Source: Blautia wexlerae (GTDB taxonomy: Bacteria > Bacillota > Clostridia > Lachnospirales > Lachnospiraceae). Taken from it: a stretch of DNA of 44,796 nucleotides. The stretch's first letter is position 1; every line of letters starts with the position of its first letter. Positions 32,881 to 42,284 of this stretch are shown here, one piece after another. The DNA is taken from contig NZ_JAAIMY010000026.1 in assembly GCF_013300825.1 (NCBI RefSeq), positions 1-44,796 on the forward strand, written 5' to 3'. Below the pieces are notes generated by a model. That model ran no database searches. It was not told the DNA's origin and saw only the letters and a list, made by a program, of their open reading frames with translations. The position numbers and the translations under genes were made by a program.

Positions 32881-34433
32881 CACCCAACTCTTTTGCGAAA
32901 TTCTTCAGGTGTCATATTATGACGTTTCTTAAATGCCCTGTTAAAATAATTGGGATCCTTATACCCTACTTCCAATGCAATCTCCCTTACCTTGTCGGAA
33001 GATGTTTTCAAAAGATCCTCTGCTTTCTCCATACGAATATCTGACAGATATTCAGAAAAGGAAATTCCGAATCTCTGCTTAAATAAAGTACTGAAATACG
33101 AAGCATTAAAATGATACAATGTTGCAATCCTTTCCAGACTGATCTCGTCCCGATAATGTTCCTCTATATACCTTCTGCTTTCATCCAAAGGATCTGTCTC
33201 CTGTGAATCTGCTATTTCCCGGAAAGCGATTATATTTTTTATTAATTCCGCTGACCTTTTTTTCAATTCAGAATACCACTGACTTTCGATCAGACGATTA
33301 TCCAATGCATTTAATTCTGACAAGTGTTCAGCTTTCAGATAGGGCTCCATATAACGTAAGATTCTGAAAAAAAAGAATACGATTTTTCTTTTAAAAATAT
33401 CCGGCTGAACACTTTTATGCTCTGACAGAACCTCTGTTATTTTTTCAAAAATTGCTTCGCTTTTTTCCAGATTTCCTTCTTTTATAGAATTCAGAATTGC
33501 TTCACTACCTACAGAATCCTCCTGCTTTTCATCAGACAGATATTTCTCTGCCTGCAAATATCTTTCTTCTTCATAAAAAGAATACTTCATCGCGGCCATA
33601 GCCTCTTCATATGCCTTTTTTCCGCAGCTTTCCATATCCGGATACAGAGAGCTGACTGCAAAATAAATTCTGTTTTTCTCAAGTACCAGGATATTTTGAA
33701 TAAACTCCTCTATCTGAGTGATCTGTTCCTGTTCAATTCTTGATCCTGACAAGGCCAACACAGCCAGCAGATTTTCTGTTCCGTTGACCTGAAATGTAAT
33801 TGACGATGTATCTATCAGATGTTTTTTTATAAAATACCCTATCTCCCGTTTCATCTCTTCATTAAGAATCAGATGCTGCTTATTGATCCGGATCAACATC
33901 AGATAGCCTTCCTGTCTCAGAGGAAACATCTCACTTAAGGGCTCCCATACCTTACGTCGTGTATGGTGGATATACTGATTCAGAAGCCACTCCATATATC
34001 CATATGCAGATTCCTTCAATCGTCGTTCCATCTGATCTACTTTTTGTTTTTGAACCTGATCCTGATTTTTTGATTTCTTTATTTTCTTAATGGCACGCTT
34101 TAACTCTTCTGCATCTACAGGCTTTAGCAGATAATCACTTGCATGAAACTGTAACGCCTCTCTTGCATAGGAAAAATCTGCATATCCGCTTACAATCACA
34201 AATGCAGTTTCTGGATAATCTGTTTTTACTTTTTTTTTCAGCTGTAAGCCGTCCATTTCTGCCATACGTATATCGCTGATCACAATCTCACAGGAAATAT
34301 TATTCATGATCTCCATTGCCTCCTGACCATTTGATGCTTCCCACAGCATATCGTCCGGGCATATTTTTTCAAGAAGCATAATAAGTCCTTCTCTGTGAAT
34401 TCGCTCATCATCTACTACTAATATATTGTACAT
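32880..34433 (-). CDS. yesN: Response regulator, YesN family (receiver plus AraC HTH)
   Basis: A 517-residue regulator. The start was moved from 34562 to the ATG at 34433, where CAGGAG precedes MYNILVVDDERIHREG. The receiver domain has the phospho-accepting Asp in IVISDIRMAEMDG and a Lys in DYLLKPVDAEEL. A long middle region (about 130-410) is typical of the family. The C-terminal AraC double helix-turn-helix reads ISLERIATLYHFNASYFSTLF and KVREIALEVGYKDPNYFNRAF. It probably activates the sugar operon that precedes it. Confidence 0.93.
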   Translation of the reverse strand: MYNILVVDDERIHREGLIMLLEKICPDDMLWEASNGQEAMEIMNNISCEIVISDIRMAEMDGLQLKKKVKTDYPETAFVIVSGYADFSYAREALQFHASDYLLKPVDAEELKRAIKKIKKSKNQDQVQKQKVDQMERRLKESAYGYMEWLLNQYIHHTRRKVWEPLSEMFPLRQEGYLMLIRINKQHLILNEEMKREIGYFIKKHLIDTSSITFQVNGTENLLAVLALSGSRIEQEQITQIEEFIQNILVLEKNRIYFAVSSLYPDMESCGKKAYEEAMAAMKYSFYEEERYLQAEKYLSDEKQEDSVGSEAILNSIKEGNLEKSEAIFEKITEVLSEHKSVQPDIFKRKIVFFFFRILRYMEPYLKAEHLSELNALDNRLIESQWYSELKKRSAELIKNIIAFREIADSQETDPLDESRRYIEEHYRDEISLERIATLYHFNASYFSTLFKQRFGISFSEYLSDIRMEKAEDLLKTSSDKVREIALEVGYKDPNYFNRAFKKRHNMTPEEFRKRVG

Positions 34434-34467
34434 TTTATCTCCTGTTCTGTCTGATATATACGTTTTG

Positions 34468-34507
34468 ATTATAGCACAACAGGTGTGCATGAACAATGCA
34501 CACCTGT
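34468..34507 (-). promoter_or_regulatory. Internal promoter for yesNM under a 12-bp palindrome
   Basis: On the minus strand TTGTTC (34491-34496) and TATAAT (34468-34473) are 17 bases apart, with TGC before the -10. ACAGGTGTGCAT (34479-34490) and ATGCACACCTGT (34496-34507) form a perfect inverted repeat over the spacer and -35. It lies in the 85-base gap after the glycosidase gene. Confidence 0.6.
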
Positions 34508-34518
34508 CTTTACAAATT

Positions 34519-37392
34519 CTATTTTTTTGTTCCGTGATACATCTTATCCAATGCATCGGCATAGTCTTCCTTGGAAAGAATCAGTACCGGTATTTCTGAA
34601 ACCTTACACTGTTTTCCATCCGTCTCAAGACTTGCACTGATCACTCCTGCTGCCTGTGTTTTCTGTCCCTCCACATACAGGGTTACCTGTTTCATTTTAT
34701 GCTGTGTATCCTGAGGGAAAGGATGCTCTGACAGCATCACGCTCTTCTCGCCTCCTGCCAGTTCATCTGGCAAACTGATATAAAAACCAGCTACCTTATG
34801 GGTATTCTGTGGTACTTCTCCCACCATGCATACTGCCTTATTGTCTGAAAATACAGGTTGATAATCCCAGTGATAGAATTGTTTATACTGTACTTTCCAT
34901 CCATCAGGAACTTCTATCTTCACTTCTGCATTTTTCCATTCTGTGTCTGTTGACTGGCTGATCAGATAACGGAACAAAAAGATTCCACAGTCTGAATTAT
35001 AAAGTTTAGGCATAATAATTCCATATGGACTGAACAAAATTCCATCCTCTGTCATTGTGCTGCACTCAGCTCCTGCAATATCCGTTTCCTGTACAGCCAT
35101 TGTCTCTGTAGCAAACTCTTTCTCAACAAAAGCTCCAGCCAGTACCAATTCCTCTGCTCTTATACATTCTCCCTGTGCACCTGCACCATACTTACGCACT
35201 TCAAAAACAACCTTTATTGCTTCTTCATTATAGTTTTTAATATTAATAACAGTTTTTCCTTTTTCTTCTCTATATTCAATATCAAAGACATAAGCTCCAA
35301 GATGTGTTTTCTGAAGTTTATAACCGGAAAGCAATCCCTGTGGCTTGATGACCAGCGTTTTCTGTGTTCCATCCATCCTGAGGCCAAACCACTGCTCAAC
35401 ACTCTGCTGAATCCATGCACCCTGTCCCTGGCTGCATCTAGTCAGGCATCTTTTCTTATTTGTTGCTCTTGGCCACCAGAAAAGTGAGCCTGTTTCATCC
35501 AGACGTTCGTAAAGGAGATTCAGGTTATCAAGCATTTCCTGTCTGGTAAGACTTCCGCCAAGTTTTAAAGTACAGCCTGTTGCAGATGGATTCATGCCAA
35601 AATGTAATTCACGCATTGTCTGGAATTCCGGATCATAGTTTGTGATATACATAGAACGTGCATATCTATGAAGATTTACATATGGCTCATAATCGAAATC
35701 ATATAGTCCATACAAAGGTGCCATAACTGTAGCAGTATCCTCACCACCATAATAATTCAGATCATCCTGGATGTAGAAGCGTTCCTCATTCTCACCTAAG
35801 TTGTTTCCGCCTGTAATCTGTCTGCCGAATGGTCCGCTACCTTCCATCAGTTCTTTCATGTCTGCTTTCATCTGTTCCATAAATCTGTCCACATCTGTCG
35901 CATCCCGTTCCAGAAGTTTCAGAATTCTTCTGTAAGATTTCAACGCATAATAACACTGTACATTTGCACCATAATCATACTTGCGGAATACAATAAGATC
36001 GCTGGCGTATCTGCTAGAAATCAGTGCTTTTTCTTTATGTTTATGCTTCATCATTCCATCGTAGATCTCATCAATAGCAGCAACCAGTTCCGGATGATCT
36101 CTGAAGAATTTCTCATCTCCTGTCAGCTCCAGATATTTTCCTGCTATTACAAGCAAAGAAATGTAGTAAAACATACTATGATCCGAATACAGGCTATAAC
36201 GTGGCCGGTTTCTTTCTGCCAGATAAAACATTGCACTTTTTCCTACCTCAGGTACTGCATACATAACACTTACCACATCAGGAGTAATATCAATTCCCCA
36301 GAGCCTCGAAAGACTATGGGACGGTGCCCCCTGCCAGTTGGTCAGAAGACTTCCATCTTCTCTGAAAGAAAGACAGTTAAAATTATCAAGAATAAACCGT
36401 ACCTGCATATCACGGTATTTCTCACCAGCCTCCTGGTTTTCCCGAATATCTGTAGTGATTTTTCCAAATCTTTCTTTCCAGAAATCATCAGTAACATTCA
36501 ACCATTCCAGCGGTGTATGTTGATACAGTGTTCCAAGGGCAGAATAAATCTCTTCTCTCTTTGGAGTAAGAGCAATTACTGTTGTAAATGTTCTGCTTTC
36601 ATTTGCTTTTAATTCAAATGGTACATAAATTCTGGGATTATCTCCCTGGCCTTCACATACGGAATCCAGAAGCTGAATTGCTGCACAGGCTTCCGGGTGC
36701 CATAATACTAGCAATTTCTGATCCCATTCTGATTTATATGGTGTTACTGTATAATCATCGAAATATTTTCCATAATGCTCAAACTGATTTACAAACTTCT
36801 GGTCAAATGACAGGCGGAGTTTTCCTTTAATTTTGCATCCAGAAGTATTTTTTACTTCTATACAGTAGAATGCTCCTGCAGGTCCCGGAACCGGATGGAT
36901 TGATGACGCCGGAACTGCTTCTTTCTCCAGAATCGGCGCAAAAGAAAATATTCTGGTTTCCAGTTCCGGATGCTCTGTAGCAGTAACCGGAAGAAAATCA
37001 TCATAATAAGTTGTCCATGACTGCTTATTTGCACCTGAGATCATCAGACCATTGTCCAGCTCCAGATCATATTTCATTTTTCCAAGAAGTAATGCTGTGT
37101 CATTCTGATAATACTGACCTATGTATCCTTTAAACTGTCCTCCCAGATCTGTTCCTCCGGATGGTACTGCATAAATTTTATCATGAGGAGTGCACAAAAA
37201 GTGCAGTCTGCCCATGGTATCCTGGCCCAAAAGTGTTCTTCCATTTGACTGTGTAAATAGCTGTCTCTCACTTAATGACCAGTCTGTGCGCTCCGAAGTT
37301 TCATCATACTGTGCTCTGAAATAAGAAGACTTATATGCCTTTTTCCAGAAATTTTCCCATGTATTATAAATCACATTTCCTCTTAAATGCAT
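34519..37392 (-). CDS. Putative cytosolic (alpha/alpha)6-barrel glycoside hydrolase or phosphorylase
   Basis: A 957-residue protein without a signal peptide. The first about 300 residues look like the beta-sandwich that precedes the barrel in GH15/GH94-like enzymes (GQDTMGRLHFLCTPHDKIY, WTTYYDDFLP, TRIFSFAP). The middle, about 340-700, carries helical-barrel features (LLTNWQGAPSHSLSRLWGID, YSDHSMFYYISLLVIAGKYL, GDEKFFRDHPEL, GSLFWWPRATN). The rest is beta-rich. I cannot name the family or its catalytic acids. It sits in an operon with a CUT1 importer and YesMN, so it most likely degrades the imported oligosaccharide inside the cell. The ATG has a TAGGAGGAAAA-type site upstream. Confidence 0.65.
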   Translation of the reverse strand: MHLRGNVIYNTWENFWKKAYKSSYFRAQYDETSERTDWSLSERQLFTQSNGRTLLGQDTMGRLHFLCTPHDKIYAVPSGGTDLGGQFKGYIGQYYQNDTALLLGKMKYDLELDNGLMISGANKQSWTTYYDDFLPVTATEHPELETRIFSFAPILEKEAVPASSIHPVPGPAGAFYCIEVKNTSGCKIKGKLRLSFDQKFVNQFEHYGKYFDDYTVTPYKSEWDQKLLVLWHPEACAAIQLLDSVCEGQGDNPRIYVPFELKANESRTFTTVIALTPKREEIYSALGTLYQHTPLEWLNVTDDFWKERFGKITTDIRENQEAGEKYRDMQVRFILDNFNCLSFREDGSLLTNWQGAPSHSLSRLWGIDITPDVVSVMYAVPEVGKSAMFYLAERNRPRYSLYSDHSMFYYISLLVIAGKYLELTGDEKFFRDHPELVAAIDEIYDGMMKHKHKEKALISSRYASDLIVFRKYDYGANVQCYYALKSYRRILKLLERDATDVDRFMEQMKADMKELMEGSGPFGRQITGGNNLGENEERFYIQDDLNYYGGEDTATVMAPLYGLYDFDYEPYVNLHRYARSMYITNYDPEFQTMRELHFGMNPSATGCTLKLGGSLTRQEMLDNLNLLYERLDETGSLFWWPRATNKKRCLTRCSQGQGAWIQQSVEQWFGLRMDGTQKTLVIKPQGLLSGYKLQKTHLGAYVFDIEYREEKGKTVINIKNYNEEAIKVVFEVRKYGAGAQGECIRAEELVLAGAFVEKEFATETMAVQETDIAGAECSTMTEDGILFSPYGIIMPKLYNSDCGIFLFRYLISQSTDTEWKNAEVKIEVPDGWKVQYKQFYHWDYQPVFSDNKAVCMVGEVPQNTHKVAGFYISLPDELAGGEKSVMLSEHPFPQDTQHKMKQVTLYVEGQKTQAAGVISASLETDGKQCKVSEIPVLILSKEDYADALDKMYHGTKK

Positions 37393-37409
37393 TGTTTTTC
37401 CTCCTATTC

Positions 37410-38246
37410 TTAGCCTTTCACACCAGACATTGTTACACCCTCAATAAGATACTTCTGACCAATGGCAAATACAACCACAACAGGTGCAAGCACCAGGCAG
37501 GCTGCTGCCATCATTAAATTCCATTCACCTCTGTAAGAACCAGTAAACAACTGAAGTCCCAGTGCAACTGTATATTTTTTCTCAGAATTTAAATATACAA
37601 GCGGATTCAGGAAATCGTTCCAGGAATTTAAAAACGCAAACATACCTACAACAGCCAGAGCCGGTTTTGTAATTGGCAGGATAATTTTTGTAAAAATCTG
37701 AATATGGGAAGCACCGTCCAGATATGCTGCCTCATCAAAATCCCTCGGGATTCCCAGATAAAACTGACGAAGCAGGAATATGTAAAATGCACCGCCTCCA
37801 AACCATGCCGGAACAATCAGTGGAATAAAGCTGTCTGTTATTCCAATAGTTCTCCACATCAGAAATGTAGGAATCAAAGTAACCGCAGCTGGAAGCATCA
37901 TACTGCTGATAATGCAGGCAAATACCACATTTCTGCCTCTCCATTTAATTCTTGCCAATCCATATGCACAGATGGAACTGGTAAGCATTGTTCCCACTAC
38001 ACATCCTCCGGTTACAATAAATGAATTCAGGAAATATTTTCCAAAGGGAAGTGTATCAAAAACTTCCTGATAGTTTTCCCACATAAATTTAGAAGGAATC
38101 CAGCGAGGCGGCATCATAAACACTTCCACTGTGTTCATTAGTGAACTTCTGATCATCCAGTACAAAGGAACCAGACAAAACAAAACACCTAAAATCAGCG
38201 CAAAATATATTAGAATTTTTGAAATAATTTTCTTTGTATTCTTCAT
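37410..38246 (-). CDS. Sugar ABC transporter permease (MalG-type), second system
   Basis: A 278-residue CUT1 permease. GGAGGAGA lies over the end of the preceding permease gene, and the ATG at 38246 (MKNTKKIISK) has the best spacing; longer starts overlap the site. There are six membrane segments and an EAA loop reading FDEAAYLDGASHIQIFTKIILP. Two bases separate it from the upstream permease stop. It forms the channel with the partner permease. Confidence 0.92.
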   Translation of the reverse strand: MKNTKKIISKILIYFALILGVLFCLVPLYWMIRSSLMNTVEVFMMPPRWIPSKFMWENYQEVFDTLPFGKYFLNSFIVTGGCVVGTMLTSSICAYGLARIKWRGRNVVFACIISSMMLPAAVTLIPTFLMWRTIGITDSFIPLIVPAWFGGGAFYIFLLRQFYLGIPRDFDEAAYLDGASHIQIFTKIILPITKPALAVVGMFAFLNSWNDFLNPLVYLNSEKKYTVALGLQLFTGSYRGEWNLMMAAACLVLAPVVVVFAIGQKYLIEGVTMSGVKG

Positions 38247-38248
38247 AT

Positions 38249-39160
38249 TCATTCTCCTCCATAATAAACCCAACGGTTGGAAAACTTAAATATGACTGCA
38301 GTCAGCACCATAATGATCAGAAACAATACCCAGGCAACTGCACAGGCATTTCCCATTCTTCCAAACTCAAATGCTTCTCTGTACAGATAGTATACATAGA
38401 ACAAACTGGAATTGTTTGGTCCACCCTGTGTCATAACATAAGACTGGGTAAATATCTGGAATCCATTGATGATTCCCATTACCACATTATAAAAAATTGT
38501 AGGAGTCATCATAGGAATCGTAACATGAAGCAGCTTTGCCCAGAATCCGCCTCCATCAATCTCAACTGCTTCCAGAAGCTGTCTCGGTACATCCTGCATT
38601 CCGGCAAGGAAAATTACCATTGTAGATCCGGTAGTCCACAGATTAATAAAAACCAGTGTGGGAATAACTGAACTTTCACCTGAAAGCCATGTGCTTACCG
38701 GTAAATGCATTGCCTTTAAAATATTGTTTGCCAATCCCATGTCCGGATTGAAAATCCACATCCAGATCGCTGCCATTGCTACGATCGGAACTACAGTTGG
38801 AAGATAAAAGATTGTTCTGAAAAATCCTTTTCCTTTTACATTTGTATTTAACAGCATTGCTATAAAAAAAGAAACTATGATAGCTGTCGGTACAGAAAGC
38901 GCAACATAAATTACTGTTACAAGTAATGATTTATAAAAATACGGATCACTTCCACTGAACAGATTTTTATAGTTGCTGATTCCTATAAACTGTCCGCCTG
39001 TTGTAAAATTAAAATTTGTAAAACTCAGCCCCAGACTGACTGCCATCGGAAGCAATGCAAAAATCAAAAATCCCAGAATACAGGGAAGACTGAATAAAAT
39101 TCCCCAACGATTTTCTCTTTTCTCGCGATTTGTCACTTTATACTTTATTTTCGTCTGCAT
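38249..39160 (-). CDS. Sugar ABC transporter permease (MalF-type), second system
   Basis: A 303-residue CUT1 permease with six membrane segments; the EAA loop reads LLEAVEIDGGGFWAKLLHVT, followed by IP. It lies 73 bases downstream of its binding-protein gene. No ATPase gene is in the operon, so a shared multi-sugar ATPase is expected. Confidence 0.92.
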   Translation of the reverse strand: MQTKIKYKVTNREKRENRWGILFSLPCILGFLIFALLPMAVSLGLSFTNFNFTTGGQFIGISNYKNLFSGSDPYFYKSLLVTVIYVALSVPTAIIVSFFIAMLLNTNVKGKGFFRTIFYLPTVVPIVAMAAIWMWIFNPDMGLANNILKAMHLPVSTWLSGESSVIPTLVFINLWTTGSTMVIFLAGMQDVPRQLLEAVEIDGGGFWAKLLHVTIPMMTPTIFYNVVMGIINGFQIFTQSYVMTQGGPNNSSLFYVYYLYREAFEFGRMGNACAVAWVLFLIIMVLTAVIFKFSNRWVYYGGE

Positions 39161-39233
39161 ATTTATTCCTTTCTGGCATTATAGCTATTTCAATCAGGAA
39201 AGGCTGCCAAAAGCAGCCTTTCACTTGAATACT

Positions 39234-40604
39234 TTAAGAACGTTCTCCTGAATAGGTTCCTTCTACCAAAGAATCCGTCTGGCTTTTTACTTCTGTCATT
39301 GCTTCTTCTGCTGTTTTCTTTCCAGACCACACCTGTTCCAGTGCAGAACCCACTAATGTATTAATCTCATTAAAATTCTTTACGTTAATTTCGGTTGCCA
39401 CTACTGCATGATCATAAGTTGCCTTTACAATAGCGTCCTGAAAGCCCTCTGGTCTTGCAGGCAATTCTTCAGATGCCCAGAAATCAATCTTATCCGGATC
39501 AGTATAATATTCTGTCTGTACAGGCATCCATAAAGTTCTGTATAATTCTGTGATTCTTTCTGAACTTTCTGGATTTGTAAGCCACAGATAAAGTTTTTCG
39601 GAAGCCTCCAGATGCTTTGTACTCTTGAATATAATCAAAGAACCACCATCAAAGAAAGTAGTATAGTTTTCATCAATTGGGAGAACACCTACACCCCAGT
39701 TGCATCCTGAATTCATAAGATCCAGATGGTTCCAGCTTCCGTCAATGTACATTGCTGTCTGTTTTGCAGCCAGTGCTGTTGCTGCACTTGGCATTGCATT
39801 CTTCTGTACTGCTGTAGGAGATACATGGTACACATTGATCAGATCTGCAAAATTCTGTAAAATCTGAGCTGACTTCTCATCATTTAATCCAAGTCCGTCC
39901 ATACTCTCATTTAAGTAACCGCCGCCTGCTGATAAAATAAACGGCATATATACATTCCAGTCTGTTCCAAACATTACACCGTACTGTTTAATATTATTTG
40001 CATCAAAATCCGGATCAGCTGCATTTCTTCCTTCTGTATCCAGCGTCAGTTTTTGTGCCATCTCTACAAATTCATCCCATGACCAGGCATCCTCTACCTT
40101 AGTCGGCGGCAGATCTACCCCTGCCTCTTCGAAGCAGTCTACATTATACATCAGGTTTGTTGTAACATTGGCCTGAACAGGTCCTGCTGATTCTGTAGGA
40201 CTCCAGTTCCACCAACAGGTAGACAGATAATCATCTTTACTAAGTCCCATATCATCCAGAAGATCATAGAAGTTATAAATCAGGCCATCCTCACCCATCT
40301 GACATTTCCATGAAGCTGAATAACTTACATCCGGTGCTTCGCCGGCTGCAATCATAGCATTCAATTTTGTCAGGAAATCCTCAGATGGAATATGCATCAG
40401 ATCCACTTCAATATTGGGGTTTGCTTCCATGAATTTATCTACAGATTCCTCAATAGCCTTTTTTTCGTCTCCACTTCCCCAGTAAGTGAATTTTATAGTT
40501 TCTTTCTCGTCACTGCCCTTGTTTTTTGCATTCGCAGTTGTGGTAAATAAAGCAGTACAGGTCATTAATGCCGCCAGACCTAAAGCCATTCCTCTTCTCT
40601 TCAT
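39234..40604 (-). CDS. Sugar ABC transporter substrate-binding protein, second system
   Basis: A 456-residue family 1 solute-binding protein. Signal peptide residues 1-26 end TTTANA, followed by a charged stretch and TIKFTYWGSGDEKKAIEE. A cysteine at 16 (AALMTC) does not fit a lipobox well because Met and Thr occupy the -2 and -1 positions. AGGAGG precedes the ATG. It is the first gene of an operon with two permeases, a glycosidase-like enzyme and YesNM. Ligand unknown, probably a plant or host oligosaccharide. Confidence 0.92.
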   Translation of the reverse strand: MKRRGMALGLAALMTCTALFTTTANAKNKGSDEKETIKFTYWGSGDEKKAIEESVDKFMEANPNIEVDLMHIPSEDFLTKLNAMIAAGEAPDVSYSASWKCQMGEDGLIYNFYDLLDDMGLSKDDYLSTCWWNWSPTESAGPVQANVTTNLMYNVDCFEEAGVDLPPTKVEDAWSWDEFVEMAQKLTLDTEGRNAADPDFDANNIKQYGVMFGTDWNVYMPFILSAGGGYLNESMDGLGLNDEKSAQILQNFADLINVYHVSPTAVQKNAMPSAATALAAKQTAMYIDGSWNHLDLMNSGCNWGVGVLPIDENYTTFFDGGSLIIFKSTKHLEASEKLYLWLTNPESSERITELYRTLWMPVQTEYYTDPDKIDFWASEELPARPEGFQDAIVKATYDHAVVATEINVKNFNEINTLVGSALEQVWSGKKTAEEAMTEVKSQTDSLVEGTYSGERS

Positions 40605-40696
40605 AAAATTTCCTCCTGTTTTTTATCAGCGCGCTTGTTTTTGATGGTTTTATTATATAGCCTTTAATAGCATTTTCTCTATGGGACTTTTTTCGG

Positions 40697-40705
40697 ATTA
40701 TAGCA
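40697..40705 (-). promoter_or_regulatory. Extended -10 promoter candidate of the second sugar operon
   Basis: TGCTATAAT on the minus strand lies about 93 bases before the binding-protein start. The -35 is weak. A second TATAAT lies closer, near 40655-40660. The 379-base gap 40605-40983 otherwise holds only the terminator at 40777-40811. Confidence 0.45.
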
Positions 40706-40776
40706 TTTAGATTAGGAAAACACATTGATATATTTGCTGTTTACAGCAATAGAACAAAAGTATTATTTTGCGAAAA

Positions 40777-40811
40777 AAAAAACAGCAACTGATAAATCAG
40801 TACTGTTTTAA
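40777..40811 (-). terminator. Terminator downstream of the patatin-like gene
   Basis: AAAACAG (40779-40785) pairs with CTGTTTT (40803-40809), with inner CTGAT/ATCAG. On the minus strand it runs into about ten T's. It lies about 170 bases after the patatin stop. Confidence 0.7.
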
Positions 40812-40983
40812 TTGGTTTATGTACCAGTTTTATACAATTTTTATTCCTGTCTGTTTTTACTGACTTCGTTGTATCTGACAGCTTTACTGATAACTTGCTG
40901 CTGTTCATAATTCCTCACCCAAAGTCAATTGCAATCAGATGGAAATCTATCACCGGATTCGCTACCTGCTGATAGACTAAACA

Positions 40984-41850
40984 TTACTCTGCCAAATACG
41001 CCTTCAGTTTCTCCATATCAGCTTTCATCACTCTCCGTCCCACCTCATAAATCTCCTTTAAATGGGCGGGATCACGCTCAACCGGTTTGGCACTGATGTC
41101 TCTGTCCGGGCGGATAACATGGATCCTGCCCTCTTTTTCCAGATATGCGATTTTATCCAGCATACGGTTATACTGAATATGACGTTCATCCAGAAGCTTT
41201 ACAAGCTCCGGATACTCCCTAAACTTCAGTCTGAGCAGCGGCATCAGCTTATTATGTTCTTTTCTGTATCCCGGATGACGGGTACATACTACCACATTTT
41301 TCTCATAACCCTGTGAAAGCATCCAGTTTACAGGAATCGGATCTGAGATACCACCGTCCAGATACATTCTTCCATTCAGCTTTACCGGTCTGGCGGCCAG
41401 TGGCAGGGAAGCTGATGCGCGCATCCATTCCACATCCAGCCTGTCTCCCATTCTGCATTCCTGATAACAGGGTTTTCCTGTTTCAATATCTGTACATACA
41501 ACCGTAAACTTCATGGGTGATCTGGCAAATGTCTCTGTGTCAAAAACATCCAGCTTCCAGGGCACCTCCCCATATGCAAAATCTTTGCTGTAAAGATCGC
41601 CGGTAGTGATCCAGCTTTTCAATCCCATATATCGTTTATCCTTGCAGAATCTGGTATTATAACGAAGGGTTCGTCCAATCTGGCGGGACTTATAATTACA
41701 TCCAAAAATTGCACCGGCGGAAACACCAACTGTAGAATCTGCATAAATCCCCTGCTCCATCAGCTCATCCAGAACTCCGGCTGTATACAGTCCCCGCATA
41801 CCTCCACCTTCCAGAACCATTCCAAGGCCTTTCCTTTTATTGTCCTCCAT
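40984..41850 (-). CDS. Patatin-like phospholipase
   Basis: A 288-residue lipid acyl hydrolase with the Ser-Asp dyad of the patatin fold. The oxyanion loop is LEGGGMRGLYTAGVLD, the nucleophile elbow GVSAGAIFG and the catalytic Asp in YLDGGISDPIP. The ATG at 41850 (MEDNKRKGLG) is preferred over a GTG at 41862, though no strong ribosome site serves either. It has no signal peptide, so it acts in the cytosol or at the inner leaflet. It is monocistronic with its own promoter. Confidence 0.92.
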   Translation of the reverse strand: MEDNKRKGLGMVLEGGGMRGLYTAGVLDELMEQGIYADSTVGVSAGAIFGCNYKSRQIGRTLRYNTRFCKDKRYMGLKSWITTGDLYSKDFAYGEVPWKLDVFDTETFARSPMKFTVVCTDIETGKPCYQECRMGDRLDVEWMRASASLPLAARPVKLNGRMYLDGGISDPIPVNWMLSQGYEKNVVVCTRHPGYRKEHNKLMPLLRLKFREYPELVKLLDERHIQYNRMLDKIAYLEKEGRIHVIRPDRDISAKPVERDPAHLKEIYEVGRRVMKADMEKLKAYLAE

Positions 41851-41969
41851 AGTTTTTCTCACTTTCGTCTTTTTCTTAATGTCCTATAGCAATCCTCGTA
41901 AATAATGCATTTAAGACAGTCAATTGTATTTTTACTCATTTCATTTGAAAAACAAATTATTTAGAACAT

Positions 41970-41997
41970 ATTTTAACACCTTGAATGAAAATGTCAA
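41970..41997 (-). promoter_or_regulatory. Promoter of the patatin-like gene
   Basis: TTGACA (41992-41997) and TAAAAT (41970-41975) are 16 bases apart on the minus strand, about 120 bases upstream of the start. Confidence 0.6.
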
Positions 41998-42010
41998 ACC
42001 TGTAATCTGT

Positions 42011-42041
42011 AAAAGCCCCCTGAAATTCATCCAGAAGGCTT
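42011..42041 (-). terminator. Terminator after the Fe-S gene remnant
   Basis: On the minus strand AAGCC-TT-CTG pairs with CAG-GG-GGCTT, followed by TTTACAG. It ends transcripts from the symporter and remnant. Confidence 0.55.
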
Positions 42042-42062
42042 AATACAACTCACAATTATATG

Positions 42063-42277
42063 TTATTTTCCAAGAAGTTTTGCTGCAACTTTCTCCAGAT
42101 CATCTCTGATCTTAATATGCTGCGGACATACTTCTTCGCACTTACCGCATTTCACACATTCATTGGCAGATTTCCTGCCATGTTTGCCTACCAGCCATTC
42201 TTTCTGGTGAACTGTGCAGTTGCTTCTTCTCTTGTCTTGTAGTTGATCCATGCTGCATTCTTTGTAAAAAGAGTCAT
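42063..42277 (-). pseudogene. Frameshifted 4Fe-4S protein remnant
   Basis: The minus strand reads MTLFTKNAAWINYKTREEA in one frame up to a stop, then HQKEWLVGKHGRKSANECVK and CGKCEEVCPQHIKIRDDLEK in the next frame. Together they look like the tail of an iron-sulfur oxidoreductase. The C-x-x-C-x-x-x-C-P cluster motif and PQHIKIR are like the C-terminal Fe-S tail of some aldo/keto reductases, but the parent is not certain. The remnant starts eight bases after the symporter stop, so its upstream part was deleted. Confidence 0.6.
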
Positions 42278-42284
42278 ATATTTT

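Noticed and set aside
40741..40908. A 55-codon minus-strand frame with an AGGA before its ATG
   Set aside because: It runs through the terminator hairpin at 40777-40811 and its poly-Phe segment is just the T-run; no family is recognisable.
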